Shown here: in pieces, positions 22,835 to 31,491 of the stretch | Numbering within the stretch: position 1 is the stretch's first letter | How the letters are laid out: each line of letters begins with the position of its first letter | Assembly (NCBI GenBank): GCA_965651265.1 | Contig: CBFGRV010000028.1 | Span: 1-41,707, forward strand | Direction: 5' to 3' | Source: CBFGRV01 sp965651265 | Lineage (GTDB): Bacteria; Bacteroidota; Rhodothermia; Rhodothermales; VXPQ01 | Length of the DNA stretch: 41,707 nt | Position numbers and translations under genes: made by a program | Notes under the pieces: generated by a model | What the model was told of the DNA's origin: nothing | Databases searched by the model: none | What the model saw: only the letters and a program-made list of their open reading frames with translations

Positions 22835-24238
22835 ATGGCTAAGAAGTCTAGCGTCACAAAGAAGCTGCTCTGGGTGGTTGGTGGGCTGATCATCCTGATC
22901 ATCATACTTGGGGTGGTCGGAAGCGTCACCGGCATCTTCGGATCGGATAAGAGAGGAGAGCTCGTCGAGACGGCGGATGTAGAAGTGAGGACGATCACAC
23001 AGGTCGTGACGGCGTCAGGCAAGGTCCAGCCCGAGTTGGAGGTCCAGATTAGCCCTGACGTTCCCGGTGAGATCATCGAATTGCCCGTCCAGGAAGGCGA
23101 CCGGGTCGAACGAGGCACGCTCCTCGCGCGAATCAAGCCTGATTTTTATCTGACGCAGGTTGAGCAGGCCGAAGCCGGTGTACTGCAGGCCAAGGCGACG
23201 ATGGCACAGCGCCGGGCGGACCTCCTCAACGCCGAAGCGGAGCTCAAGCGGCGGCGAGATCTGTTTGCTCGCAATGCCATCGCGCAGAGCGAGCTGCAGC
23301 AGGGCGAGACGCAATATGAGGTTGCGCGGGCCGCACTTGAAGGCGCAGAGTATGCCGTCCAGAGTGCGGAAGCGCGTCTTCGCGAAGCTCAGGAGCAGGT
23401 GCGGAAGACGGCAATCTATGCCCCGATGTCCGGTACGATCAGCAAGCTCGATGTTGAGCTCGGAGAACGTGTCGTCGGTACCAGCCAGATGGCCGGTACG
23501 GAGATGATGCGCATTGCACGGCTCGATCAGATGGAAGTCGAAGTGCTCGTCAACGAGAACGAAATCGTGAATGTGTCGCTGGGAGATACGGCTTCGATCG
23601 AGATCGATGCCTATCCGGAGCAGGTGTTCAAAGGGGTTGTCACGGAGATTGCCAACTCGGCGCGAACGACCGGGCAGGGGACGCAGGAGCAAGTGACCGA
23701 ATTTCCCGTCAAGGTTCGGATCCTCGACACGCATAACGTGGATATTGCGGGGGCGTCAGGGGCCATCGTGAATGGAGGTGAGGTGCCGTCGCCGGCTGCC
23801 TCGTTCGTGCAATTCCGGCCCGGGATGAGTGGAACGGTTGACATCTATACGGAGACGGTCGAGAACGTCATCGCCGTGCCCATCCAGGCCGTAACAGTTC
23901 GCAACGTTGCTCAACGTCAGGCCAAAGCGACGGATGATAGCACCGATGTGACCGATTCTGCCGATTCCACCCAGGCAAAGTCTTCGCCAGCTCGGTCGGC
24001 GCCCGCAGAGGACCTGCGTCGTGTGGTGTTCATCGTGGAGAATGATAAAGCGGTCATGCGAGAGGTGAGCACCGGAATTTCAGATGATCTGTACATCGAG
24101 GTGCGCTCCGGTCTGCAAGAGGGGGAGAAGGTCATTACCGGACCATTCCGCGCCGTGAGCCGCACACTGGAGGATGGGGATCCAGTCCGAGTCGAGGAGG
24201 GCGGACCACGGCCTGCGATAGTAGCGGCCGGCGGCTAA
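22835..24238 (+). CDS. HlyD/MacA-like periplasmic adaptor subunit
   Basis: A 467-residue membrane-fusion protein. An N-terminal membrane anchor ('LLWVVGGLIILIIILGVVGS') is followed by the biotinyl-lipoyl half ('PGEIIELPVQEGDRVERGTL'), an alpha-helical hairpin rich in Glu/Ala/Gln, the returning lipoyl half ('YAPMSGTISKLDVELGERVV'), a beta-barrel domain and a C-terminal membrane-proximal domain ('EVRSGLQEGEKVITGP'). A low-complexity Ser/Thr/Asp/Ala insertion lies near residues 365-390. It bridges the inner-membrane transporter and the TolC-like channel. It is operonic with both flanking genes; the matching permeases are on the opposite strand further downstream. Confidence 0.92.
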   Translation: MAKKSSVTKKLLWVVGGLIILIIILGVVGSVTGIFGSDKRGELVETADVEVRTITQVVTASGKVQPELEVQISPDVPGEIIELPVQEGDRVERGTLLARIKPDFYLTQVEQAEAGVLQAKATMAQRRADLLNAEAELKRRRDLFARNAIAQSELQQGETQYEVARAALEGAEYAVQSAEARLREAQEQVRKTAIYAPMSGTISKLDVELGERVVGTSQMAGTEMMRIARLDQMEVEVLVNENEIVNVSLGDTASIEIDAYPEQVFKGVVTEIANSARTTGQGTQEQVTEFPVKVRILDTHNVDIAGASGAIVNGGEVPSPAASFVQFRPGMSGTVDIYTETVENVIAVPIQAVTVRNVAQRQAKATDDSTDVTDSADSTQAKSSPARSAPAEDLRRVVFIVENDKAVMREVSTGISDDLYIEVRSGLQEGEKVITGPFRAVSRTLEDGDPVRVEEGGPRPAIVAAGG

Positions 24239-24274
24239 CCTCGCCTCGACTCAATTTCCTTGAATCGACAGAAG

Positions 24275-25024
24275 ATGGATTTCATGCCTGACTCGAAAGA
24301 TCTCATCCAGCTTCGTGATATCACGCGTGTCTATCGCATGGGGGAGCACGAAGTACGGGCATTGGCCGGCGTGTCTCTGGAAGTGAAGCACAATGAGTAT
24401 GTTGCCATCATGGGGCCGTCCGGCTCAGGAAAGTCGACGTTGATGAACATCATCGGATGCCTGGACACGCCGACCTCGGGCGAGTACTATCTCAACGGCC
24501 AACGGGTAAGCGAGATGTCAGACAACGAGCTGGCCGAGGTTCGCAACCGGGAGATCGGCTTCGTCTTCCAGACGTTCAACCTGCTGCCGCGCGCTGACTG
24601 TCTGCACAATGTAGAGCTGCCGCTCGTGTATAGCGGAATCAGTAAACGAGTGCGGCGCGAAATGGCGCTTCGGGCGTTGGAGAGCGTCGGTCTCGGGGAC
24701 CGCGTGCACCATAAGCCCAACGAGCTATCAGGCGGCCAGCGGCAGCGCGTAGCCGTCGCCCGCGCTCTCGTCAACAATCCATCTCTCATCCTCGCGGACG
24801 AGCCGACGGGTAACCTGGACAGTAAGACCGGCGAGGAGATCATGCGGCTTTTCGAGCTCCTCTACCGCCGTGGCAATACGATCCTCCTGGTCACTCACGA
24901 GGAAGAAATCGCGCATCACGCGCGCCGCGTCGTACGCCTGCGTGACGGACTGATCGAAAGCGATGAAGCGATCGAGAATCCGGTCCTGGCCGGTCTCGAC
25001 GTCAGCGAGTCTGTCGCAGCCTGA
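24275..25024 (+). CDS. MacB/LolD-type ABC transporter ATP-binding protein
   Basis: A 249-residue ATPase from ATG 24275 (TTG 24260 and ATG 24284 are alternatives). All motifs are present: Walker A GPSGSGKST, Q-loop 'IGFVFQTFNLLPR', signature 'LSGGQRQRVAVARAL', Walker B 'LILADEPTGNLDS' and H-loop 'LLVTHEEE'. The sequence is of the MacB/LolD class, which powers mechanotransmission across the periplasm rather than passage through the membrane pore. It lacks a fused permease; the two MacB-type permease genes at 25650-28123 are the obvious partners though oppositely oriented. Confidence 0.93.
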   Translation: MDFMPDSKDLIQLRDITRVYRMGEHEVRALAGVSLEVKHNEYVAIMGPSGSGKSTLMNIIGCLDTPTSGEYYLNGQRVSEMSDNELAEVRNREIGFVFQTFNLLPRADCLHNVELPLVYSGISKRVRREMALRALESVGLGDRVHHKPNELSGGQRQRVAVARALVNNPSLILADEPTGNLDSKTGEEIMRLFELLYRRGNTILLVTHEEEIAHHARRVVRLRDGLIESDEAIENPVLAGLDVSESVAA

Positions 25025-25033
25025 ACGAGGCGA

Positions 25034-25528
25034 CTAGCGGCGGGGGCCGAACGTACAGCGGTATTCCACGACATTCCGCTCGAAGCGAACAGGAAGTTCC
25101 GTCCGTCTGACCAGGACGACCTGGAAGGGCACCACTTCGGCGTGTGCCGTCAGACAATCATCGGCCGGCGCATTGACCTGGTATTCGGCCACTACGACGG
25201 TATCGCGTTCTTCCACGGACGTGAATTCGACGGAGTACCCGCTCGTGGTCTGGGGGAGCGCTGCAAGCAGAAGAACGGCTTGCTGAAAATCCACAGAATC
25301 AATAGGAGTCGGTGGCCGAAGCGAATCCAGGACAGGAATCCAGCTCTCCCTGTCACGAATCACCAGCTCCAGCGTGTCGGAGATGTTTGCCCGGTTACCG
25401 GTACTTATCGGCTCGAAGTAGAGTGGGACGCCGTCGTCCTCTGGCCCTTCCTCGACCTCGCTCGTACAACCGAAAGGAAGGATGGCAAGCAGTGACAAAC
25501 AGATCATGCGGGCGCAGAAGTGCTTCAT
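25034..25528 (-). CDS. Probable lipoprotein with PrcB-like C-terminal domain
   Basis: A 164-residue exported protein from ATG 25528. An N-terminal signal ends in a lipobox-like 'LLAILPFGC', so it is probably lipid-anchored, although the residue before Gly is Phe rather than Ala/Ser. The rest ('AVLLLAALPQTTSGYSVEFT', 'TVVVAEYQVNAPADD', 'VVPFQVVLVRRTELPVRF') matches the pattern of PrcB C-terminal domains (GYSVxI ... P ... PfxvV). PrcB was first described beside a spirochaete protease; no protease gene is adjacent here. Two cysteines (in DDCL and YRCT) may form a disulfide. It lies downstream of the permeases and converges with the ATPase gene (9 bases between stops). Confidence 0.65.
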   Translation of the reverse strand: MKHFCARMICLSLLAILPFGCTSEVEEGPEDDGVPLYFEPISTGNRANISDTLELVIRDRESWIPVLDSLRPPTPIDSVDFQQAVLLLAALPQTTSGYSVEFTSVEERDTVVVAEYQVNAPADDCLTAHAEVVPFQVVLVRRTELPVRFERNVVEYRCTFGPRR

Positions 25529-25649
25529 CGAGACGCGGGATGGATCCGGAGTGCGGCGTCGTAGATGGCCTCGGTCAACGAGAATCCGACGAGTCGAGAA
25601 CTGAGACGTAAAAGGCGTCTGTCGGTTCGGACGCGTGACAGGGCGGCCG

Positions 25650-26873
25650 CTATTCGTATCGAAGTGATTCGATGGGATCGAGGCGGGCGGCCTTGAGCGC
25701 GGGGTAGCCGCCGAAAGCCAGCGCGACGAAAGACACCATGACCACGGCCACTGTGGCCCATCCCCACGGGATGGCTGCAGAAATGTCGAAGTAGACGGCC
25801 ACCAGGTTGCCGAGCGCAACGCCCAGGGCAATACCCATCAGGCCGCCGATCTGACAAAGAAAGATGGCCTCGAGGATGAACTGGCGCATGACGTCCCGGC
25901 GTCGAGCGCCGATGGACTTGCGGATGCCGATCTCACGTGTCCGCTCGGTGACCGACACAAGCATGATGTTCATGATTCCGACACCGGCTGCGAGAAGTGC
26001 GATCAAACCGATCCCCGCACCCCCCATCGTGAGCACCCCCGTGAAGCCCTCGAAAATGGCGCGCATCGAGTCGTTCGTCTCGAGCTCGAAATTGTTCGGC
26101 TCGCCGGGCGGCACCTTCCTAATGGAGCGAAGGTGACCTACGACCTCATCCATGGCGGCGGGCACCAGATGGGGGGCGGGTGCCCGTACGCTCGTAGTCG
26201 CCATGTTTCGATAGCGCCCACCGTATTTCACGAAGAGCGTAGAGATCGGGGCGAAAACGCGATTGTCCAGGTTGAACCCAAGGAAATTGCCCTTCGCCTC
26301 CAGAACGCCGATCACCTGGTAGCGTGCGCCGTCGATCGTGACCTGCTTGTTCAGGGGGCTTTCGGACGGAAAAAGCTCATCGGCAACGGCTGACCCAAGG
26401 ATGACGAAGGGACGAGCATACTGAATGTCATCCGGGGTAAAGGACCGCCCCTCCGCGATGGCATAGCTGAAGTTGCCGAGGAAATCTTCGTCCGTGCCGA
26501 GGATGATGATGTTGGGTTCCGTCTCGCGTTCGCCATAGCGCACATTCGTCATCGAAAAATCCTCGATGATGCTGACGATGTACGGTCCCAGAAGGGAGCG
26601 CTCCAGGCGTTCAATCTGCTCGAAAGTGATGTTCGGTCGATACTGCCAGTCGACATTCCCCATCCTGAACTCAGGATAGCGCGAAATCGTGAAGGTGCCC
26701 GTGCCCAAGAAGGACATCTTCTCCTCAAAATAGACGTCGATGACCTTCACGGCCGTGACGGACGCGATGATGGCGAACACGCCGACGACCATGCCGAGGA
26801 GGCTAAGTCCTGTACGTAGCTTATTTGCCCGCAGAGAGGACCACGCCGATGCTATGACGTCGCGTATCTCCAT
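25650..26873 (-). CDS. MacB-type ABC transporter permease (second)
   Basis: A 407-residue permease. The N-terminal helix 'LSLLGMVVGVFAIIASVTAV' precedes a large periplasmic MacB-type domain of about 220 residues and a C-terminal FtsX domain with three helices. 'MNIMLVSVTERTREIGIRKS' is the coupling-helix signature, and the end 'GGYPALKAARLDPIESLRYE' is typical. ATG 26873 overlaps the stop of the upstream permease gene (TGATG); a GTG at 26876 is the alternative. Paired with its neighbour it probably forms a heterodimeric mechanotransmitting exporter with the ATPase, adaptor and TolC-like genes on the other strand. Confidence 0.92.
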   Translation of the reverse strand: MEIRDVIASAWSSLRANKLRTGLSLLGMVVGVFAIIASVTAVKVIDVYFEEKMSFLGTGTFTISRYPEFRMGNVDWQYRPNITFEQIERLERSLLGPYIVSIIEDFSMTNVRYGERETEPNIIILGTDEDFLGNFSYAIAEGRSFTPDDIQYARPFVILGSAVADELFPSESPLNKQVTIDGARYQVIGVLEAKGNFLGFNLDNRVFAPISTLFVKYGGRYRNMATTSVRAPAPHLVPAAMDEVVGHLRSIRKVPPGEPNNFELETNDSMRAIFEGFTGVLTMGGAGIGLIALLAAGVGIMNIMLVSVTERTREIGIRKSIGARRRDVMRQFILEAIFLCQIGGLMGIALGVALGNLVAVYFDISAAIPWGWATVAVVMVSFVALAFGGYPALKAARLDPIESLRYE

Positions 26874-28123
26874 CACTCATACCGAAGTGATTCGATGGGG
26901 TCGGACTTTGCGGCCGTCCACGCCGGCGCCAGACCGAAGGTCACGCCTATCATCACGCAAATGATGAAAGCGAGCAGGATCGTCTCCATAGGAAGGTAGG
27001 CCGTAAAAACCAGGTTGATCAGCGCGGCGAGTCCACCGGCGAATACGACGCCGAGAATCCCCCCTATCAGGCAGACGATGATCGCCTCGATAAGAAACTG
27101 GCCGAGGATGGATCGTCGTTTCGCGCCTACGGCTTTGCGCAGGCCGATCTCACGTGTTCGCTCCTTGACCGAGACGAACATGATGTTCATCACCCCGATA
27201 CCGCCGACGAGCAGCGCAAGCGCCGTCAGAAAGAGACCAATTCCATAGATCGCCGTCTTGATGGGAGCCATCTCCGCACGGAGACTTTCGTGCTCGTTGA
27301 TCTCGAAGTTGTTGTCGTCAAACGCATCGACCTTTCGGGCGACGCGGAGGATGCCGGTAAGCTCGTCTTTAGCAGCCTGGATCGGGATTCCCTCCGCCGC
27401 CCGTGCGTGAATCGACAGGCTCTGACCGCGCAGGCCGAAGAGCATCTCGTACGTGGAAATCGGGATCATTATCTGCTGGTCGACGGAGCCCTCCCCTTCG
27501 GCGCCGCTGCCCCGGCGCGCCAATACGCCGATCACCTGGAATCGATGGCCCGCAATTCGGATGTGTTTGCCGAGGGACGTCTCATTCGGGAAAAGCCTCT
27601 CATCGATCGTTGCTCCGATGACGGCGACACGCCGAGCCGTTCGATCGTCCAGGTCGGAGAAATACCTGCCAAGTGAGATATCGACAGAATGAACTTGCGG
27701 ATAATCCGACGTTGAGGCTTGAATTCGTACCGGCGCGACGGTTGAACTCCGGTACGAGACAGGCCGGTTCGTCATCGCGACGGGTGCGACGGCGGCGATC
27801 AGGCGGGCACGCTGATCGATGGTTTCTGCGAGGGATGCCTCGATGGGCGGGCGGTTCATGTACTCCCACCACTTGCTGCCGGGGCCCATTACCCAGGGCC
27901 ATTTTTCGATGTAGAGCACATCGGTGCCCAGCTCCGCCAGTGATTCCTCGAAGTTGCGTTCTATCCCGTTGATGACAGTGGCCATCGAAGTGACGGAGGT
28001 TATCCCGATCACGATGCCCAATGTCGTCAGCACCGAGCGCATCTTATGGGAGGCGATGGCTCGAATGGCTGACTGCAAGGCCTCCCACGATTCCTGAAGA
28101 GTGAGGCGAAAACGTTGAAGCAC
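26873..28123 (-). CDS. MacB-type ABC transporter permease (first)
   Basis: A 416-residue permease of the same family. The N-terminal segment 'RSVLTTLGIVIGITSVTSMA' is followed by a periplasmic MacB core ('GRYFSDLDDRTARRVAVIGA') and a C-terminal FtsX domain ('MNIMFVSVKERTREIGLRKA', 'GVTFGLAPAWTAAKSDPIES'). The start is GTG 28123. It overlaps the downstream permease gene by one base, so the two are co-translated and may form a heterodimer. The two differ throughout the periplasmic domain, so this is not a recent duplication. Confidence 0.92.
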   Translation of the reverse strand: MLQRFRLTLQESWEALQSAIRAIASHKMRSVLTTLGIVIGITSVTSMATVINGIERNFEESLAELGTDVLYIEKWPWVMGPGSKWWEYMNRPPIEASLAETIDQRARLIAAVAPVAMTNRPVSYRSSTVAPVRIQASTSDYPQVHSVDISLGRYFSDLDDRTARRVAVIGATIDERLFPNETSLGKHIRIAGHRFQVIGVLARRGSGAEGEGSVDQQIMIPISTYEMLFGLRGQSLSIHARAAEGIPIQAAKDELTGILRVARKVDAFDDNNFEINEHESLRAEMAPIKTAIYGIGLFLTALALLVGGIGVMNIMFVSVKERTREIGLRKAVGAKRRSILGQFLIEAIIVCLIGGILGVVFAGGLAALINLVFTAYLPMETILLAFIICVMIGVTFGLAPAWTAAKSDPIESLRYE

Positions 28124-28234
28124 GATGGGAGATGAGCGTCAGCGAATGGCACAACCAACGGACAGGACGCCGTATACGACCGTGTCCTAACAAAGATGCG
28201 GGCAGTCCTCCTTCGGCAATTTGTGTACTCGCAC

Positions 28235-28293
28235 AGTATACTATTCAAGGATTCAACCGGGGTAGTATCCGATCTTCGACCGCGATACTATTC
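28235..28293. promoter_or_regulatory. Cluster of AGTATC/GATACT half-sites, likely operator
   Basis: The palindrome AGTATACT is at 28235-28242. TAGTATC (28263-28269) and GATACTA (28284-28290) form a 7-bp inverted repeat with a 14-base spacer. ATACTATTC occurs twice as a direct repeat (28238-28246 and 28285-28293). The cluster ends 30 bases before the D-lyxose isomerase ATG, in the divergent gap to the permease genes, where a sugar-responsive regulator could bind. Confidence 0.45.
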
Positions 28294-28322
28294 GATCCTC
28301 GATCGACATCCTGCGGCCGCTG

Positions 28323-29015
28323 ATGACGCGTTCTGAAATCAATGAGGTAATCCGGGAGGCGGATAGCTTCTTGAAGGAGCATCGGTTTTATCTCCCGCCG
28401 TTCGCACACTGGTCGCCGGCGGAATGGCGATCGAAGGGTGGAGAGGTTCGCGAGATCGTGCGCCGCCGTCTGGGCTGGGACATCACCGACTTTGGGAGCA
28501 GAGATTTCAGGAATGTTGGGCTCTTCCTGTTCACCATTCGCAACGGCGACCCCGCCGATTTGGGCAAGGGCCGAGGCAAGCTGTATGCGGAAAAAATCCT
28601 GATCGTCCGAGAGAATCAGATCACCCCTCTCCATCTGCACCGCTTGAAAACGGAAGACATCATCAACAGGGGAGGCGGCCGCCTGGCCATCAGGCTGTTC
28701 AACTCCTCGCCCGACGGTGAGCTGGATGACAGTGACGTTGTCGTCTCCATCGATGGGGTGCTACGAACCGTTTCTCCGGGAGAGATGATCTCTCTGAAAC
28801 CCGGGGAGAGCGTCACGCTTCCGGACGGTATGTACCACGAGTTCCACGGGCTGGATGATGACGTATTGGTGGGTGAGGTATCGCTGGTGAACGACGATGC
28901 ATCCGACAATTACTTCTATGATCCGGTCGGACGCTTCCCCGAAATCGAGGAGGACGATGAGCCGCTGTACCTGCTGGTGAACGATTATGAGCGGTATATC
29001 CAGTTTGAGGTGTGA
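28323..29015 (+). CDS. D-lyxose isomerase family protein
   Basis: A 230-residue cupin enzyme of the D-lyxose ketol-isomerase family, which interconverts D-lyxose and D-xylulose (and often D-mannose and D-fructose). Family blocks are complete: 'LPPFAHWSPAEW', 'LGWDITDFG', 'LFLFTIRNGD', 'YAEKILIVRENQITPLHLH', 'EDIINRGGG', 'LPDGMYHEFHG' and 'GEVSLVNDDASDNYFYD'. The divalent-metal ligands are likely His104, His106, Glu111 and His172. The Tat-exported Gfo/Idh gene follows 90 bases later, suggesting a sugar-catabolic pair. An operator-like repeat cluster lies just upstream. The in vivo substrate cannot be read from sequence. Confidence 0.92.
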   Translation: MTRSEINEVIREADSFLKEHRFYLPPFAHWSPAEWRSKGGEVREIVRRRLGWDITDFGSRDFRNVGLFLFTIRNGDPADLGKGRGKLYAEKILIVRENQITPLHLHRLKTEDIINRGGGRLAIRLFNSSPDGELDDSDVVVSIDGVLRTVSPGEMISLKPGESVTLPDGMYHEFHGLDDDVLVGEVSLVNDDASDNYFYDPVGRFPEIEEDDEPLYLLVNDYERYIQFEV

Positions 29016-29105
29016 GATCGGCCCGCGCGAGCGTGTCAGCGTTCCTGTGGTTCCGTGCTGCATCTACTCCATGGTTCCCTTCTGCATCAACAGCTAAACA
29101 TCACG

Positions 29106-30446
29106 ATGGACAGATCTCTTGACAGGAGGCGTTTCTTGAAGACGGCCGCGGCAGCCGGACTCGGAATGACAGGTTTTTCCGCGGCGCGGCCCGGATTCGG
29201 CGCTGCTTTCCTAAAGGGGTCGCCGAGTCAGTCGCTCCGTGTGGCCGTCATGGGCGTCAACGCCCGGGGAAATGAACTGGCGAAGGCCTTCGCCTATCAG
29301 GCCAATGCGGAAGTGGCCTACATCGCGGACGTAGATTCGCGAGCCGTGGAGAAGACGGTGGCCGATGTTGCTGCCATCCAGGGTGTCAGGCCGAGCGGAA
29401 TCGGCGATTTTCGTCACGCCCTGGACGACGCCGAGGTCGATGCTTTGGCCATCGCCGCTCCCGATCACTGGCATGCGCCGGCCGCCATCCTCGGGCTCCA
29501 AGCCGGCAAGCACATCTATGTCGAGAAGCCGTGTGGCCACAATCCTCGGGAAGGCGAGCTGCTGATCGAGGCTCAGCGGAAATATGGGCGCGTCGTGCAG
29601 ATGGGGAATCAGCAGCGTTCAGGCGAGACGACCATCGAAGCCATACAATACATCCACGACGGAGGGATTGGCCGCCCGTACATGGGCCGCGCCTGGTATG
29701 CCAACGCGAGGGAATCGATCGGGAGGGGAAAGTCCGCTCCCGTTCCGGAGTGGCTCGATTACGAGCTGTGGCAAGGCCCGGCGCCGCGAACCCCGTACCG
29801 CGACAACATCATCCACTACAACTGGCACTGGTTCTGGCGTTGGGGAACGGGCGAGTCGTGCAACAACGGAACGCATGAGATCGACATCTGTCGATGGGCG
29901 CTCGGCGTCGATTATCCTGTCCGCGTCCAGTCGAGCGGGGGGCGATATCATTTCGATGACGACTGGGAGTTCTACGACACGCAGCTCATCAACTTTGATT
30001 TCGCCAATGAGGCCACGATTACATGGGAAGGAAGGAGCTGTCAGCCGTTTCCGATCCTGGGGCGCGGTCGCGGCAGTGCCATCTTCGGCACGGAGGGAAC
30101 GGTGATCATGGATCGCAACGGCTATGAGATCTACGACATCGAGAATAATCTTGTGCGGAAGGTAGAGGCCGAAACGGAAGAGGCAACGATGGACGTGTCG
30201 GGCGGGGGAGGTCTCACGGACCTGCACGTCCGGAATTTCCTGGATGCGATTCGTGGGGATGTCGAGCAGGCTTCGCCGATCGAGGAGGGGCACAAGAGCG
30301 TGCTGTTATGCCATCTCGGTAATATCGCACAAGAGGTGGGGCAGACCCTCTACTGCGATCAGGAATCGGGGCGCATAGTCGGAAATGTCGCCGCGATGAA
30401 GCTATGGAGTAGAGAATACGAGCCTGGTTGGGAGCCAACGATCTGA
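29106..30446 (+). CDS. Tat-exported Gfo/Idh/MocA family oxidoreductase
   Basis: A 446-residue protein from ATG 29106. The N-terminus is a twin-arginine signal (DRRRFLKTAAAAG, then a hydrophobic region), so it is exported folded with its cofactor. The Rossmann fold begins 'LRVAVMGVNARGNELA' and contains 'IAAPDHWHAPAAILGLQAGK' and the catalytic EKP (residues 140-142, 'HIYVEKPCGHNP'). The C-terminal domain includes 'CNNGTHEIDICRWALG', with Asp/His typical of the family. Members oxidise, reduce or epimerise sugars and glycosides, some by a tightly bound NAD. It follows D-lyxose isomerase on the same strand; together they suggest carbohydrate use across the periplasm. Confidence 0.92.
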   Translation: MDRSLDRRRFLKTAAAAGLGMTGFSAARPGFGAAFLKGSPSQSLRVAVMGVNARGNELAKAFAYQANAEVAYIADVDSRAVEKTVADVAAIQGVRPSGIGDFRHALDDAEVDALAIAAPDHWHAPAAILGLQAGKHIYVEKPCGHNPREGELLIEAQRKYGRVVQMGNQQRSGETTIEAIQYIHDGGIGRPYMGRAWYANARESIGRGKSAPVPEWLDYELWQGPAPRTPYRDNIIHYNWHWFWRWGTGESCNNGTHEIDICRWALGVDYPVRVQSSGGRYHFDDDWEFYDTQLINFDFANEATITWEGRSCQPFPILGRGRGSAIFGTEGTVIMDRNGYEIYDIENNLVRKVEAETEEATMDVSGGGGLTDLHVRNFLDAIRGDVEQASPIEEGHKSVLLCHLGNIAQEVGQTLYCDQESGRIVGNVAAMKLWSREYEPGWEPTI

Positions 30447-30495
30447 TTCGAAAGCACCCGCCAAGGGGGTCTGTACGATCCCGGCCTCTAGGCCG

Positions 30496-31299
30496 TCAGA
30501 GTCCCATGGGCCGGCGGGAATCCTCCAACACGAATCGAACCGTCATTTGCGAAAAGGCGGGCACTTCCTTGCCTTCGCGCTTGCCCGGAAGGAATCTCGC
30601 GTTCTCTATAGCCTGAACGACTTCTGCATCGCAGGCGGGATCCAGGCCTTTGACCACCCGGATGCCGGAGGCTCGACCGCTCGTCTCCACCACAAAACGA
30701 ACGATGACCAGCCCCTCGACGGCCTTTTTAAGGGCGGATAGGGGGTAGCGCACGAACATCGAGCCGACACGCACCCTGGGAGGCTCATCGACGGCAGGCG
30801 GGCCAAAGGTGTGTCGAAGCAACTTGCGCGTCCTCTCCTCACTCGGGAGGCGCAGGGGAACGATTTCGGTGGTTGGTCTCAGGACGACAGGTCTTTCCAG
30901 GGCCCTATTCTTCCGATGCGCCGGTCCATCGCCGGAAGGTATGGCGATGCCCGTGGCCTCATCGACATCGGCGGGAGGTGTGAGTGAGGGTCGAACCACT
31001 GACTCCGATACGGGCGCGTCGGGGAGTTCGTGGATGGTGACGATCGGGATCTCGCTTCGCTCGACCTGAGTGGCCGATCGCATTCGATCGAGGTCGATCG
31101 CCTGCGAATCGCTGCCGATCGGAAGGTTGACGAGCACTACCAGGAGCGCGAGGCTGAGCACGAACCCCACCAATAGGCGCTCTCGTTGGATGGCTCTACG
31201 CCCATAGCGTCGAGCGGTTGGACCGTCGACCGTCATAGGATTTCGGCCCCGTACGCGCGTTCGATGTGATTGATGGAGGGGGCGATCCCGTTTAGCCAT
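30496..31299 (-). CDS. TonB family energy transducer
   Basis: A 267-residue protein. A basic cytoplasmic start, one membrane helix ('LLVGFVLSLALLVVLVNLP'), a proline-containing periplasmic linker and a C-terminal TonB domain ('RYPLSALKKAVEGLVIVRFV', 'GRASGIRVVKGLDPACDAEV', 'RFLPGKREGKEVPAFSQMTV') are seen. TonB passes energy from ExbB/ExbD to outer-membrane receptors; neither exbBD nor a receptor gene is nearby. The start is uncertain: GTG 31308, ATG 31299 and ATG 31236 are all in frame, and the last gives a more usual short cytoplasmic tail. It is divergent from the UbiB-like gene. Confidence 0.88.
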   Translation of the reverse strand: MAKRDRPLHQSHRTRVRGRNPMTVDGPTARRYGRRAIQRERLLVGFVLSLALLVVLVNLPIGSDSQAIDLDRMRSATQVERSEIPIVTIHELPDAPVSESVVRPSLTPPADVDEATGIAIPSGDGPAHRKNRALERPVVLRPTTEIVPLRLPSEERTRKLLRHTFGPPAVDEPPRVRVGSMFVRYPLSALKKAVEGLVIVRFVVETSGRASGIRVVKGLDPACDAEVVQAIENARFLPGKREGKEVPAFSQMTVRFVLEDSRRPMGL

Positions 31300-31491
31300 G
31301 ATCCCCACCGTGGATTCCTTTCCAACACGTGCCGGCGTATCAATACCTACTGCCCCGTGCGTTGAAATGTCCTGGTGGAGCTATTCTAGTAACGGATTTG
31401 TAGAGGTGATGGATACATCATCACGGTGTTGTGGATCGCGTAACACGACGTCATAGGGGTCACTGAAGCGCAGTCAAAGGTCGAAAGACAC

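Noticed and set aside
30482..30495. CGGCC-TCTA-GGCCG stem just after the TonB stop as a terminator
   Set aside because: Only 5 bp and no T-run on the minus strand.
31406..31424. GTGATG...CATCAC inverted repeat upstream of the UbiB-like gene
   Set aside because: Six-base arms with a 7-base loop are expected by chance; no second copy was seen nearby.
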